Shown here: positions 1-7,352 of the stretch, in pieces
How positions within the stretch are numbered: the stretch's first letter is position 1
Layout: every line of letters starts with the position of its first letter
Assembly: GCF_014638915.1 (NCBI RefSeq)
Contig: NZ_BMFQ01000001.1
Location: 558,001 to 622,000 of the forward strand
Direction: 5' to 3'
DNA length: 64,000 bases
DNA from: Xanthomarina arctica
Lineage (GTDB): Bacteria > Bacteroidota > Bacteroidia > Flavobacteriales > Flavobacteriaceae
The notes under the pieces: model-generated
What the model was told of the DNA's origin: nothing
The model's database searches: none
Seen by the model: the letters and a program-made list of their open reading frames with translations, nothing else
Program-made: the position numbers and the translations under genes

Positions 1-926
1 TACAAATTGTACTTTTCGCCATCTGGTTTCGGATTGTTTTTTATCCAATCTTTCATAAATCCATCTAAATAAGCTCTAAAATAGGTGGCTATTCCATCAC
101 GATGTGATTGCGGGGAATAATGCAAATCTAAATCTGTTTTTTGAAGGGAGTCCATCACATTTTCAGAAATATAATCGTATTTCTCCATCTGAGATAAGAC
201 CACATTTCGTCTGTTTCTAGTTCCGACAGGATTTCTATGGTCTCTAGGGTTATAAAGTGAGGAATTCTTAAACATACCTACCAACATGGCCGATTCTTTA
301 ATATCTAACTCGCTTGGTTCTTTATCGAAATAAATACTGGATGCCGAACGGATTCCATCTGCATTATTACCAAAATCGTAGATATTAAAATACATGGCAA
401 TAATTTCGTCTTTGGTATATTGACGCTCTAGCTTGATGGAAATAATCCACTCTTTTAATTTTTGCGTGTATTTATCCAAGCCTTTGGAACGCACACCTAC
501 AAATAATTGACGTGCTACCTGCTGAGAAATCGTACTAGCTCCTCCGTTTTTTCCTAAATAGACAATAGCTCTTAAAGTACCTCTTGCATCTATCCCAGAA
601 TGCTCGTAATAACGGGCATCTTCGGTAGCTATTAAAGCATCTACTAAATGCTGTGGTAAATCGTTATAACCAACTGGCGTTCTATTGTCGTTAAAATAAA
701 ATTTTCCTAAGGTTTTTCCATCCGAAGAAATAATTTCTGTAGCAAGATTTGTTTTAGGATTTTCTAAAATGGTATAATCCGGAAGCTCCCCAAAAAGACC
801 CCAAGATGCTGATAAAAATAGCATAACAACAAATAAAAGGCCTGCTATAAATAATTTCCAAAACCATCTAACGTAGCTTGAATAACCTTGATTCTTCTCT
901 GTTTTTTTCTTTTGTACTTTAGCCAT
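1..926 (-). CDS. Class A penicillin-binding protein (PBP1A-like), N-terminal part only
   Basis: This is a peptidoglycan glycosyltransferase/transpeptidase of the inner membrane; only the first ~308 residues lie in the window and the gene continues past base 1. A basic N-terminus is followed by one membrane segment (about residues 22-42). The GT51 glycosyltransferase domain follows, with motif EDARYYEHSG (catalytic Glu about residue 102) and motif GASTISQQVARQL (about 129-141). The transpeptidase domain must lie outside the window. The start ATG (924-926) lies just 4 bases beyond the gldH stop, so the gene is probably cotranscribed with ricT and gldH. PBP1A versus another class A PBP cannot be decided from this part. 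Confidence 0.9.
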   Translation of the reverse strand, partial: MAKVQKKKTEKNQGYSSYVRWFWKLFIAGLLFVVMLFLSASWGLFGELPDYTILENPKTNLATEIISSDGKTLGKFYFNDNRTPVGYNDLPQHLVDALIATEDARYYEHSGIDARGTLRAIVYLGKNGGASTISQQVARQLFVGVRSKGLDKYTQKLKEWIISIKLERQYTKDEIIAMYFNIYDFGNNADGIRSASSIYFDKEPSELDIKESAMLVGMFKNSSLYNPRDHRNPVGTRNRRNVVLSQMEKYDYISENVMDSLQKTDLDLHYSPQSHRDGIATYFRAYLDGFMKDWIKNNPKPDGEKYNL

Positions 927-930
927 AAAC

Positions 931-1416
931 TTATTTCGCAGCTGGTTTTTCTATTCTAAATCCAATATCTGTAATCCCTTCTAAATTAACGACACCATTC
1001 ACCTTCCCATTTTCTCTCATAGCTTGTTGAATGTTTACCGTATAATCTCCAGATTCATTAAAAATGACACCTTCTTTATACCACAATTTGTTTTCTTTAA
1101 CATCTGCAAATCCTGTGCCTAAAAATTCACCATTAGGATATGTCATTTTATACTCTAAAGTATCTTTTAAAGTTTTTCCGTGTGGAAATTGCATTTCTAC
1201 AATTAAAAAAAGGTTGTTGTATTTGTATTCGTTATTGTTTCTTAAATTAACATATAAGTTATACGTATTTAAAGTATCTGGCGGCTGTATTTTAAAACTA
1301 ATTATAGAATCTTTATGCCATTTGTCTGACACAGATTTATAGGAATCGAACACGCTTTTAGAGTCGCAAGACACGATAAGAAGCGCCAAAAGAACCAATA
1401 AAACACTATTTCGCAT
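931..1416 (-). CDS. gldH: Gliding motility lipoprotein GldH
   Basis: A 161-residue lipoprotein with a short hydrophobic signal peptide and a lipobox (LLIVSC) about 20 residues from the chosen start. GldH is one of the lipoproteins needed for gliding and type IX secretion in Flavobacterium. The beta-rich body (YNLYVNLRNNNEY, then FPHGKTLKDTLEY, ending DIGFRIEK) fits that family. A longer frame reaching 1497 exists, but it would place 27 charged residues before the signal peptide, so I take the ATG at 1414-1416. This start overlaps the end of ricT by 11 bases, which suggests translational coupling. Order ricT-gldH-PBP1A is one I recall from other flavobacteria. Confidence 0.85.
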   Translation of the reverse strand: MRNSVLLVLLALLIVSCDSKSVFDSYKSVSDKWHKDSIISFKIQPPDTLNTYNLYVNLRNNNEYKYNNLFLIVEMQFPHGKTLKDTLEYKMTYPNGEFLGTGFADVKENKLWYKEGVIFNESGDYTVNIQQAMRENGKVNGVVNLEGITDIGFRIEKPAAK

Positions 1417-2578
1417 TATTATTTTTGTTTTGGGGTTTTCTTCGTTTTTTATTCTTGTTATTACTTTTTCCTTTTTTATTTGTGTTCTTCGTATCAAATC
1501 GTGTTAAACTATCTTGTCCTACAACGTTTTCAAATTCGCTTTTAGTATCTATAATTAAATCTGTAGCATATTCTTCTAGGCTAGCTACCTTTTCATTATT
1601 TTTATTTTTTTCTAAAATTTCTTTCGCTTGAGCTGTTGTAATTACATGCCAATTGCTCCATTCGCCTTCATAAGCGTACCACATGTGACCTTTAAAAATA
1701 TCTGTTTTCTGACAAACAGCAGTTCCTTTATCTGTAATAAGTTTCGCTTCTGTTCTAGGAAAATCTTTTAAGGCATCCAAATAGGTATCCAATTCGTAAT
1801 TTAAACAGCATTTTAATTTCCCACATTGTCCAGCTAATTTTTGTGGATTTAAGGATAATTGTTGGTAACGGGCAGCTGAGGTACTTACTGAACGGAAATC
1901 TGTTAACCACGTAGAACAGCACAATTCCCTACCACAAGAACCAATACCACCAAGTCTTGATGCTTCCTGACGAAAACCTACTTGTTTCATCTCAATTCTA
2001 GTTTTAAATTCTCTGGCAAACAATTTGATGAGTTCTCTAAAATCTACACGATCTTCGGCTGTATAGTAAAATGTAGCCTTGCTTCCATCTCCTTGAAATT
2101 CAATATCCGAAATCTTCATTTGAAGTTTAATTTCAATGGCATATTGACGAGCTTTCACTTTCATTGGTTCTTCTTTGTCTCTATATTCAGACCAGATATC
2201 AATGTCTTTTTGTGATGCTTTTCTATATATTTTTAAGATTTCTTCATCCGTTTCTGAAACTTTCTTACGTTTCATCTGGATTCTTACAAGTTCTCCTGTA
2301 AGCGTAACCATACCAACATCGTGACCAAATTGTGCTTGAGTTGCTACAATATCTCCAATGCTTAAAGTTAAATTCTCTGTATTTTTATAATAATGCTTTC
2401 TTCCGTTTTTAAAACGTACTTCTACCCAATTGAAAGGAGCTTGACCATTTGGGAGCGTCATGTTTGCTAGCCAATCGAAAACAGTTAGTTTATTACAACT
2501 ATCTGTACCGCATGTGCCGTTATTTTTGCAACCTTTTGGTTGACCATCTTTGCTTGTGGAGCAAGTGTTACAACTCAT
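1406..2578 (-). CDS. ricT: PSP1-domain protein RicT (YaaT)
   Basis: A 390-residue cytoplasmic protein of the PSP1/RicT family. In Bacillus, RicT forms a complex with RicA and RicF that carries Fe-S clusters and affects mRNA processing; its role in Bacteroidota is not established. Visible features are an N-terminal Cys-rich stretch (CNTCSTS, CKNNGTC), the PSP1 core with paired cysteines (GSCGRELCCSTW, GQCGKLKCCLNYEL) and a Lys/Asn-rich C-terminal tail. The tail is longer and more basic than in Bacillus proteins. It is the first gene of the ricT-gldH-PBP1A run. The 164-base gap upstream shows no clear Bacteroidota promoter on this strand. Confidence 0.9.
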   Translation of the reverse strand: MSCNTCSTSKDGQPKGCKNNGTCGTDSCNKLTVFDWLANMTLPNGQAPFNWVEVRFKNGRKHYYKNTENLTLSIGDIVATQAQFGHDVGMVTLTGELVRIQMKRKKVSETDEEILKIYRKASQKDIDIWSEYRDKEEPMKVKARQYAIEIKLQMKISDIEFQGDGSKATFYYTAEDRVDFRELIKLFAREFKTRIEMKQVGFRQEASRLGGIGSCGRELCCSTWLTDFRSVSTSAARYQQLSLNPQKLAGQCGKLKCCLNYELDTYLDALKDFPRTEAKLITDKGTAVCQKTDIFKGHMWYAYEGEWSNWHVITTAQAKEILEKNKNNEKVASLEEYATDLIIDTKSEFENVVGQDSLTRFDTKNTNKKGKSNNKNKKRRKPQNKNNNAK

Positions 2579-2742
2579 ATGATTTATGTATATATAGATT
2601 CTGAAAGCCTTAGTTTTCAGAAGAAAATTAATAAAAACTATTATTTTTTGAGCAATTTCTACCTTTGTAAAAATTACGCACCAAAGTAAATACTTTGATT
2701 TGTAAAGGTAATATTATTTACGGACTTTAAAATAGCCCTTTT

Positions 2743-3747
2743 TTAATTGAATTCAATCTCGTAATTAAGCCTATTTGCTAAAGATTTTAATTCTTTTTCA
2801 GATTTAAAAACGTTAGACCATAGCATTTTGCTCCAACCAATTTTATCGGAATAGGCGTTGAAACTTTCGTTGTTCCAATCGAAACCATCCTTCCAAAATT
2901 TTTGTGGAGACACGTAACAAAACGTGTAATCGAAAATTAAACTGGAAGCATTAGCGCTTTGATTTTTAGGAATGGTCTTTGGCGCCAATAATGTAATATG
3001 ATTTTCTTTACATTGGGTTCTAATATCCTGAATCAATTGCGGGTAATCGTCACGAATACTATCCAAATCGAAATCGTTGTATTCTGTGTTTCCAATTTTT
3101 TGAATGGGACGAATTTGAAGGATATCGAAGCTTTTTCCATTAAAATGCTTGAAAAAATCTGCTAATTCGTAAAAATTATCTTTGTTGAAAGTATAATTAA
3201 TTCGAACTTTAAAATCGTATTGCTTTTTTAATTTTTCAAACGCTTTAAAAGCATTATGAAACTTTTCATAACTCGCTTTTTTCATGAAGTTTTCATAACT
3301 CTCCTTATTTACGCCGTGAAGAGAAATGGTAAACTCGTTTAATCCCGCTTTTAAAAGTGCTTCAATTTTTTCTTCATCCAATAAATTGGCATTGGTTGTA
3401 ATGGAAATGTATGGCACCTTGTAGGTTTTTCCTAATGCGACAACTTTCACTAAGTCTTTATATAAAGTTGGCTCTGTTCCACAACCAATTTGAAGTTTTA
3501 AAGCCCGTTTAAAAATAGTTTTAGCTACCTGATTTAATTGATCCTCTTTAAATTGACCTTTTAGGGTTTTAACAAAATCGGCATCTGTGAAATAACACAT
3601 TTTACAGCGCAAATTACAAGCCATAACGGGATCTAGATTGACAGCCAAATAACGTTGGTCAAACTTATGCAACAAATAGAGACCTAGAAATTTAATTCTA
3701 TGACTTTTAATTTTTCTATTGAGTTGTAACAGTTTGTAAATATTCAT
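2743..3747 (-). CDS. Radical SAM protein
   Basis: A 334-residue radical S-adenosylmethionine enzyme. The cluster-binding CxxxCxxC motif is CNLRCKMC (Cys 44, 48, 51), followed by a TIM-barrel-like region that includes ISITTNANLL and FTISLHGV. This resembles the radical SAM core of the MoaA/SPASM group. A C-terminal region with few cysteines follows, so a full SPASM domain with two extra clusters is not obvious. Its ATG directly abuts the trhO stop, so the two are probably cotranscribed. The substrate cannot be read from the sequence. The neighbour hints at RNA modification, but that is only context. Confidence 0.8.
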   Translation of the reverse strand: MNIYKLLQLNRKIKSHRIKFLGLYLLHKFDQRYLAVNLDPVMACNLRCKMCYFTDADFVKTLKGQFKEDQLNQVAKTIFKRALKLQIGCGTEPTLYKDLVKVVALGKTYKVPYISITTNANLLDEEKIEALLKAGLNEFTISLHGVNKESYENFMKKASYEKFHNAFKAFEKLKKQYDFKVRINYTFNKDNFYELADFFKHFNGKSFDILQIRPIQKIGNTEYNDFDLDSIRDDYPQLIQDIRTQCKENHITLLAPKTIPKNQSANASSLIFDYTFCYVSPQKFWKDGFDWNNESFNAYSDKIGWSKMLWSNVFKSEKELKSLANRLNYEIEFN

Positions 3748-4818
3748 TTATTCTGTTTTTTTAAAAACTTCAAATATGTTTCTTAAATCTTTTTTGTGAG
3801 GTAAATGATCTGCGCGTCCTTTTTTAAAGATATCGTTGCTATTACCTTGACCTTTTCTCAATGCCTTTTGTTCCTCGAAAGATAAATGGATTATTTCCTG
3901 ACAAGGCGTTGAACAACAATTCTCCATTTTTTCTTTACAAGATTCACATTGAATGAATAATAAATGACAAGCTTCGTTGGCGCAGTTGGTATGTAAATCG
4001 GCAGGTTCGCCACATTGATGACAATGGGCAATAACATCGTCTGAAATTCTTTCAGAACGACGTTCATCGAAGACAAAATTCTTCCCAATAAATTTATTTT
4101 CTAAACCTTGGGCTTCAACTTGTCTCACATAATTGATAATGCCACCTTCTAGTTGATACACATTTTTAAACCCTTTGTGTTTGTAATAAGCACTTGCTTT
4201 TTCGCAACGGATGCCGCCAGTACAATACATGACTAGTTTTTTATCTTCTTTATGCTCTTTTAAATCGGATTCAATAATATCTAAGGATTCACGAAAAGTA
4301 TCTACATCTGGCGTTACAGCATTTTTAAAATGACCTATCTCACTTTCATAATGATTTCTCATATCTACCAAAACCACATTTGGATCGTCAATAAGCTGGT
4401 TGAATTGTTCGGCTTCCACGTGAATGCCTTTGTTGGTCACATCAAACGTATCATCATTCAAACCGTCAGCCACAATTTTATCACGCACTTTCACTTTTAA
4501 TTTTAAAAATGAAAAATTATCGTGTTCAATGGCAATATTCAATCGCACATTCTCTAAAAACGAAATGGTATCCAAATGATCTTTAAACAGATTAAAGTTA
4601 TCTGCTGGCACAGAAAGTTGTGCGTTTATGCCTTCGTGAGCGACATAAATTCTTCCTAAAACATCCAATTTATCCCAAGACAGGAAAAGGTGATCTCTAA
4701 AAATTTCAGGGTTTTCAATTTTCGCGTATTTGTAGAAAGAGATAGTTAAGCGTTCTTTTCCAGCTTGCTCAATAAGTTCTGCTCTTTCTTTAGCGCTTAA
4801 GGTATTGTACAGTTGCAT
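3748..4818 (-). CDS. trhO: tRNA uridine(34) hydroxylase TrhO
   Basis: A 356-residue rhodanese-family enzyme that hydroxylates uridine-34 in the wobble position of tRNA in an oxygen-dependent reaction, leading to 5-methoxy- or 5-oxyacetyl-uridine. The order is an N-terminal acylphosphatase-like domain (about 1-115), a rhodanese domain with active-site motif CTGGIRCEKA (Cys 199, second Cys 205) and a C-terminal Cys-rich zinc-like region (CHQCGEP, CESCKEKMENCC). Length fits the long form of the family. The C-terminus is Lys/His-rich. The gene begins the trhO/radical SAM pair, and a -7-like element lies at 4867-4874. Confidence 0.9.
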   Translation of the reverse strand: MQLYNTLSAKERAELIEQAGKERLTISFYKYAKIENPEIFRDHLFLSWDKLDVLGRIYVAHEGINAQLSVPADNFNLFKDHLDTISFLENVRLNIAIEHDNFSFLKLKVKVRDKIVADGLNDDTFDVTNKGIHVEAEQFNQLIDDPNVVLVDMRNHYESEIGHFKNAVTPDVDTFRESLDIIESDLKEHKEDKKLVMYCTGGIRCEKASAYYKHKGFKNVYQLEGGIINYVRQVEAQGLENKFIGKNFVFDERRSERISDDVIAHCHQCGEPADLHTNCANEACHLLFIQCESCKEKMENCCSTPCQEIIHLSFEEQKALRKGQGNSNDIFKKGRADHLPHKKDLRNIFEVFKKTE

Positions 4819-4866
4819 GCTATACTAATTTTTTAAGGTTAAAGATTATTTTAAAGTAATTAGAGG

Positions 4867-4874
4867 CAAAGGTA
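4867..4874 (-). promoter_or_regulatory. -7 element upstream of trhO
   Basis: On the minus strand this reads TACCTTTG, an exact match to the Bacteroidota -7 consensus TAnnTTTG, about 48 bases before the trhO ATG. No TTG sits at the usual 17-23 base spacing; the nearest is 28 bases away, so the -33 half is unsupported. Confidence 0.5.
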
Positions 4875-4910
4875 CTATTTTTTGCGAGTTTACGAATTTG
4901 TACAAACCAA

Positions 4911-4943
4911 AAAGCACTTTATAAACTTTTTATAAAGTGCTTT
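4911..4943 (-). terminator. Strong hairpin, probable terminator for leftward transcription
   Basis: A perfect 15-bp stem (4911-4925 with 4929-4943, AAAGCACTTTATAAA and its complement) closes on a 3-base loop and on the minus strand runs into TTTTTGG. No recognised large gene ends here on either strand: trhO begins below it and recA begins far above. It therefore implies an unrecognised transcript entering from the right, such as the small frame at 5010-5096, or an RNA. Confidence 0.55.
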
Positions 4944-5009
4944 AAGTAGACTAACTCGTTATTAATATTTTTTAATTTATTTTCTAAATCGAAAAAACAT
5001 TACTACGAG

Positions 5010-5096
5010 TTAACCTCCATCGGCTTTACAGTTGCTATTTATAAATATAGCAACTGAAACACCTTTTGAGTAAATACATTTTTTAAAAAATTTCAT
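5010..5096 (-). CDS. Possible 28-residue peptide, or a small RNA
   Basis: The 465-base gap between trhO and recA holds a minus-strand ATG frame of 28 codons, beginning MKFFKKCIYSKG and ending NCKADGG. It is basic and then hydrophobic, with two cysteines and a C-terminal Gly-Gly. I recognise no family. In favour of a real transcript is the strong terminator 67 bases downstream. The motif at 5186-5222 also lies upstream, in the same orientation relative to this frame as the copy in front of the lipoprotein gene at 6384. Against coding, a perfect 10-bp hairpin (5029-5056) lies inside the frame, which would equally suit a structured RNA. Confidence 0.25.
   Translation of the reverse strand: MKFFKKCIYSKGVSVAIFINSNCKADGG
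5029..5056. other. Perfect stem-loop inside the trhO-recA gap
   Basis: CAGTTGCTAT pairs with ATAGCAACTG across an 8-base AT-rich loop (ten paired bases, no mismatch). No T-run follows on either strand, so it does not look like a simple terminator. It could be an RNA structural element or an operator-like palindrome. Confidence 0.45.
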
Positions 5097-5185
5097 AGTC
5101 TCTACACTTTTAGTTTGAACTAATCATTTGTTTAAGTGAGCGATTCTTTTTCTTTTTCACAGTTAAAATTTTCCCACTTTATATA

Positions 5186-5222
5186 GTAGATGCAGAAAGT
5201 ATGAAAAGGTTGCGTGATAAAA
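5186..5222 (-). repeat. Left arm of inverted repeat flanking recA
   Basis: This 37-base arm matches the reverse complement of 6326-6362 at 36 of 37 positions; the single mismatch is at 5218/6330. Its core reads GCAACCTTTTCATACTTTC on the minus strand. It lies 62 bases before the recA ATG, so it may overlap the recA promoter region. The two arms put recA and its terminator on a potentially invertible 1.1-kb segment. Confidence 0.9.
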
Positions 5223-5284
5223 TTGTAAAGTGAAAAAAGAAGTAGTATTTTAGCATCACTTTTACAAGATAAAATTATAGAGAA

Positions 5285-6292
5285 ATGAGCAACGAGAAAG
5301 AAGCAAAATTAAAGGCACTAAAACTTACTTTAGATAAATTAGATAAGGCGTACGGAAAAGGTACAGTAATGAAAATGAGCGATCAAGCTGTTGTAGATAT
5401 TGAAGCTATTTCATCTGGATCTTTAGGATTGGATATTGCTTTAGGCGTTGGAGGTTATCCAAGAGGTCGTGTAATAGAAATTTATGGACCAGAATCTTCA
5501 GGAAAAACAACCTTAACATTACATGCTATTGCCGAAGCTCAAAAAGCTGGTGGTATTGCCGCATTTATTGACGCAGAACATGCTTTCGATAGAACATACG
5601 CAAAAAACTTAGGTGTTGATATTGATAATTTAATTATTTCACAACCAGATAACGGGGAACAAGCCTTAGAAATTGCAGATAATTTAATTCGCTCTGGCGC
5701 CATCGATATTGTAGTAATTGACTCTGTTGCCGCTTTAACACCAAAAAGTGAAATTGAAGGTGAAATGGGAGATTCCAAAATGGGACTTCATGCACGTTTA
5801 ATGTCTCAAGCTTTAAGAAAACTAACAGCTTCAATTAGCAAAACCAATTGTACGGTTATTTTTATTAACCAATTACGTGAAAAAATTGGAGTGATGTTTG
5901 GAAACCCAGAAACTACTACTGGTGGAAACGCATTGAAATTTTATGCCTCTGTACGTTTAGATATTAGACGATCTACACAAATTAAAGAAACTGATGGTAA
6001 TGTTACTGGTAACAAAACCAGAGTAAAAGTTGTTAAAAACAAAGTAGCTCCACCATTTAAAATGGCAGAATTTGATATTATGTATGGAGAAGGTATTTCT
6101 AAAGTTGGAGAGATTTTAGATATAGCCGTCGAATTTGAAATCATTAAAAAAAGTGGTTCCTGGTTTAGTTATGGCGAAACCAAATTAGGCCAAGGGCGAG
6201 ATGCTGTTAAAGCTTTGATAAAAGACAATCCAGAACTTCAAGACGAACTGGAGAAAAAAATTAAAGATCAGCTAAAAGCTAATAAAGAATAA
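5285..6292 (+). CDS. recA: Recombinase RecA
   Basis: A 335-residue RecA, the DNA-dependent ATPase of homologous recombination and repair. Seen are the Walker A motif GPESSGKT (68-75), the Walker B region ([15 protein letters not shown]) and the loop segment [22 protein letters not shown]. The C-terminal domain ends in a charged Lys/Glu tail. Length is at the short end of the normal range. The gene is monocistronic, with its own terminator 6 bases after the stop and no recX beside it. No match to a LexA-type operator was noticed. Only a weak -7-like TATTTTAG is seen upstream. Both flanks carry the 37-base inverted-repeat arms. Confidence 0.98.
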   Translation: MSNEKEAKLKALKLTLDKLDKAYGKGTVMKMSDQAVVDIEAISSGSLGLDIALGVGGYPRGRVIEIYGPESSGKTTLTLHAIAEAQKAGGIAAFIDAEHAFDRTYAKNLGVDIDNLIISQPDNGEQALEIADNLIRSGAIDIVVIDSVAALTPKSEIEGEMGDSKMGLHARLMSQALRKLTASISKTNCTVIFINQLREKIGVMFGNPETTTGGNALKFYASVRLDIRRSTQIKETDGNVTGNKTRVKVVKNKVAPPFKMAEFDIMYGEGISKVGEILDIAVEFEIIKKSGSWFSYGETKLGQGRDAVKALIKDNPELQDELEKKIKDQLKANKE

Positions 6293-6297
6293 ACCTT

Positions 6298-6324
6298 AAA
6301 ATCCCGAACATTTCGGGATTTTTT
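6298..6324 (+). terminator. Rho-independent terminator of recA
   Basis: An 11-bp perfect stem (AAAATCCCGAA, 6298-6308, with 6312-6322) on a CAT loop is followed by a T-rich tract. It starts 6 bases after the recA stop codon. Confidence 0.85.
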
Positions 6325-6325
6325 A

Positions 6326-6362
6326 TTTTCTCACGCAACCTTTTCATACTTTCTGCATCTAC
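6326..6362 (+). repeat. Right arm of inverted repeat flanking recA; possible promoter of the sigma-factor triad
   Basis: This is the partner of 5186-5222. It ends 21 bases before the lipoprotein start at 6384. It occupies the place where a promoter for the lipoprotein/ECF sigma/anti-sigma genes is expected. A shared regulatory site recognised by that sigma factor is therefore one explanation for the duplicated sequence. Confidence 0.9.
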
Positions 6363-6383
6363 AGAGTAAATATGTATTTTTTA

Positions 6384-6782
6384 ATGAAGAAATTTGTTGC
6401 TTACTGCTTGTTGGTTCTTTTCATTTTTTCTTGTAGTGTTAGCGATGACAGCGCACCGCAATTCTATAATGAATTTTTACCTATTGAAAGCACTAATTTG
6501 CCAGATCAATTTCATTTTGGTGATACCTATGAAATTACTTTAACATATATTAGACCAACTTCCTGTTATGCTTTTAATAGCATTTATAAAGAACAAGTCG
6601 TCAATGAAATTACATTAGCAATTGTTGCCAATGTAGCTTTGGGAACTAACAATTGTGAATCGTTAAATGAAGAGATGGAAATTTCTTTCAATTTAACAGC
6701 AAATCGTAATGGTCCCTATATTTTTAAATTATGGCAAGGACAAGATAATTATATGATTATTGAAGTTCCAGTAATAGAGTAA
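6384..6782 (+). CDS. Small lipoprotein of the ECF sigma triad
   Basis: A 132-residue predicted lipoprotein. A Lys-Lys N-terminus, a hydrophobic stretch and the lipobox FIFSC give a clear signal peptide. An ATG four codons earlier (6372) is possible, but the MKK start fits a lipoprotein signal better. The mature part has several Cys residues (SCYAF, NNCES) and looks beta-rich, but I do not recognise a named family. It lies 27 bases before the sigma factor gene and probably belongs to the same transcript. A role in sensing at the envelope is only an inference from this arrangement. Confidence 0.75.
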   Translation: MKKFVAYCLLVLFIFSCSVSDDSAPQFYNEFLPIESTNLPDQFHFGDTYEITLTYIRPTSCYAFNSIYKEQVVNEITLAIVANVALGTNNCESLNEEMEISFNLTANRNGPYIFKLWQGQDNYMIIEVPVIE

Positions 6783-6809
6783 AACTTTGTTAATTTAATA
6801 CACAATTAT

Positions 6810-7352
6810 TTGAGTTTAAAACTACTCATACAAAAATGTAGTAATAATGATACGAAAGCACAAGCAGAACTATATCAACTCTTTTCGGGTAAATTGTTTT
6901 CTGTTTGCCTAAAGTATTGTAAAAATTACGCTGAAGCAGAAGATAATCTGCAGGATTCTTTTGTGACTATTTTCAGCAAAATATCACAGTATAAAAATAT
7001 AGGATCATTTGAAGGTTGGCTAAAACGAATAACCATTAACACAGCTTTACAACGCTACAGAAATCAAGGTGTTTTTGAAATTATTGACGACTCTAATATT
7101 GAAGATGTAGAAGTAACTATTGAAGAAGATGATATTTCTCTAGAATTTCTATTACATATAATCCAAGAATTACCAGACCGTTATAGATTGGTTTTTAACC
7201 TTTATGTATTAGATGGTTACTCCCATAAAGAGATAGCAGACTTGTTAAAAATAACAACTGGCACCTCAAAATCTAACTTAGCAAGAGCTAGAAAGATTTT
7301 AAAAGATAAAATTGAAGATTACAAAATAAGATTAAACACGCATAGCTTGTAA
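6810..7352 (+). CDS. ECF-type RNA polymerase sigma factor (sigma-70 family)
   Basis: A 180-residue extracytoplasmic-function sigma factor. Region 2 is seen around YAEAEDNLQDSFVTIF, and region 4 around YSHKEIADLLKITTGTSKSN, a helix-turn-helix that binds the -35 region. The best start is a TTG at 6810, because no ATG is available near the N-terminus of the family and the frame matches family length from there. The stop overlaps the start of the next gene (TAATG), a sign of translational coupling to its likely regulator. Signal and regulon are unknown; autoregulation through the repeat at 6326-6362 is possible. Confidence 0.9.
   Translation: MSLKLLIQKCSNNDTKAQAELYQLFSGKLFSVCLKYCKNYAEAEDNLQDSFVTIFSKISQYKNIGSFEGWLKRITINTALQRYRNQGVFEIIDDSNIEDVEVTIEEDDISLEFLLHIIQELPDRYRLVFNLYVLDGYSHKEIADLLKITTGTSKSNLARARKILKDKIEDYKIRLNTHSL

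Noticed and set aside
1417-1497. N-terminal extension of GldH by 27 residues
   Set aside because: It would put a charged stretch before the signal peptide and lie entirely inside ricT; the internal ATG gives a normal lipoprotein signal.
2660-2667. TACCTTTG on the plus strand before the radical SAM gene
   Set aside because: It is an exact -7 match, but it points toward genes on the opposite strand and has no TTG at 17-23 bases; probably chance.
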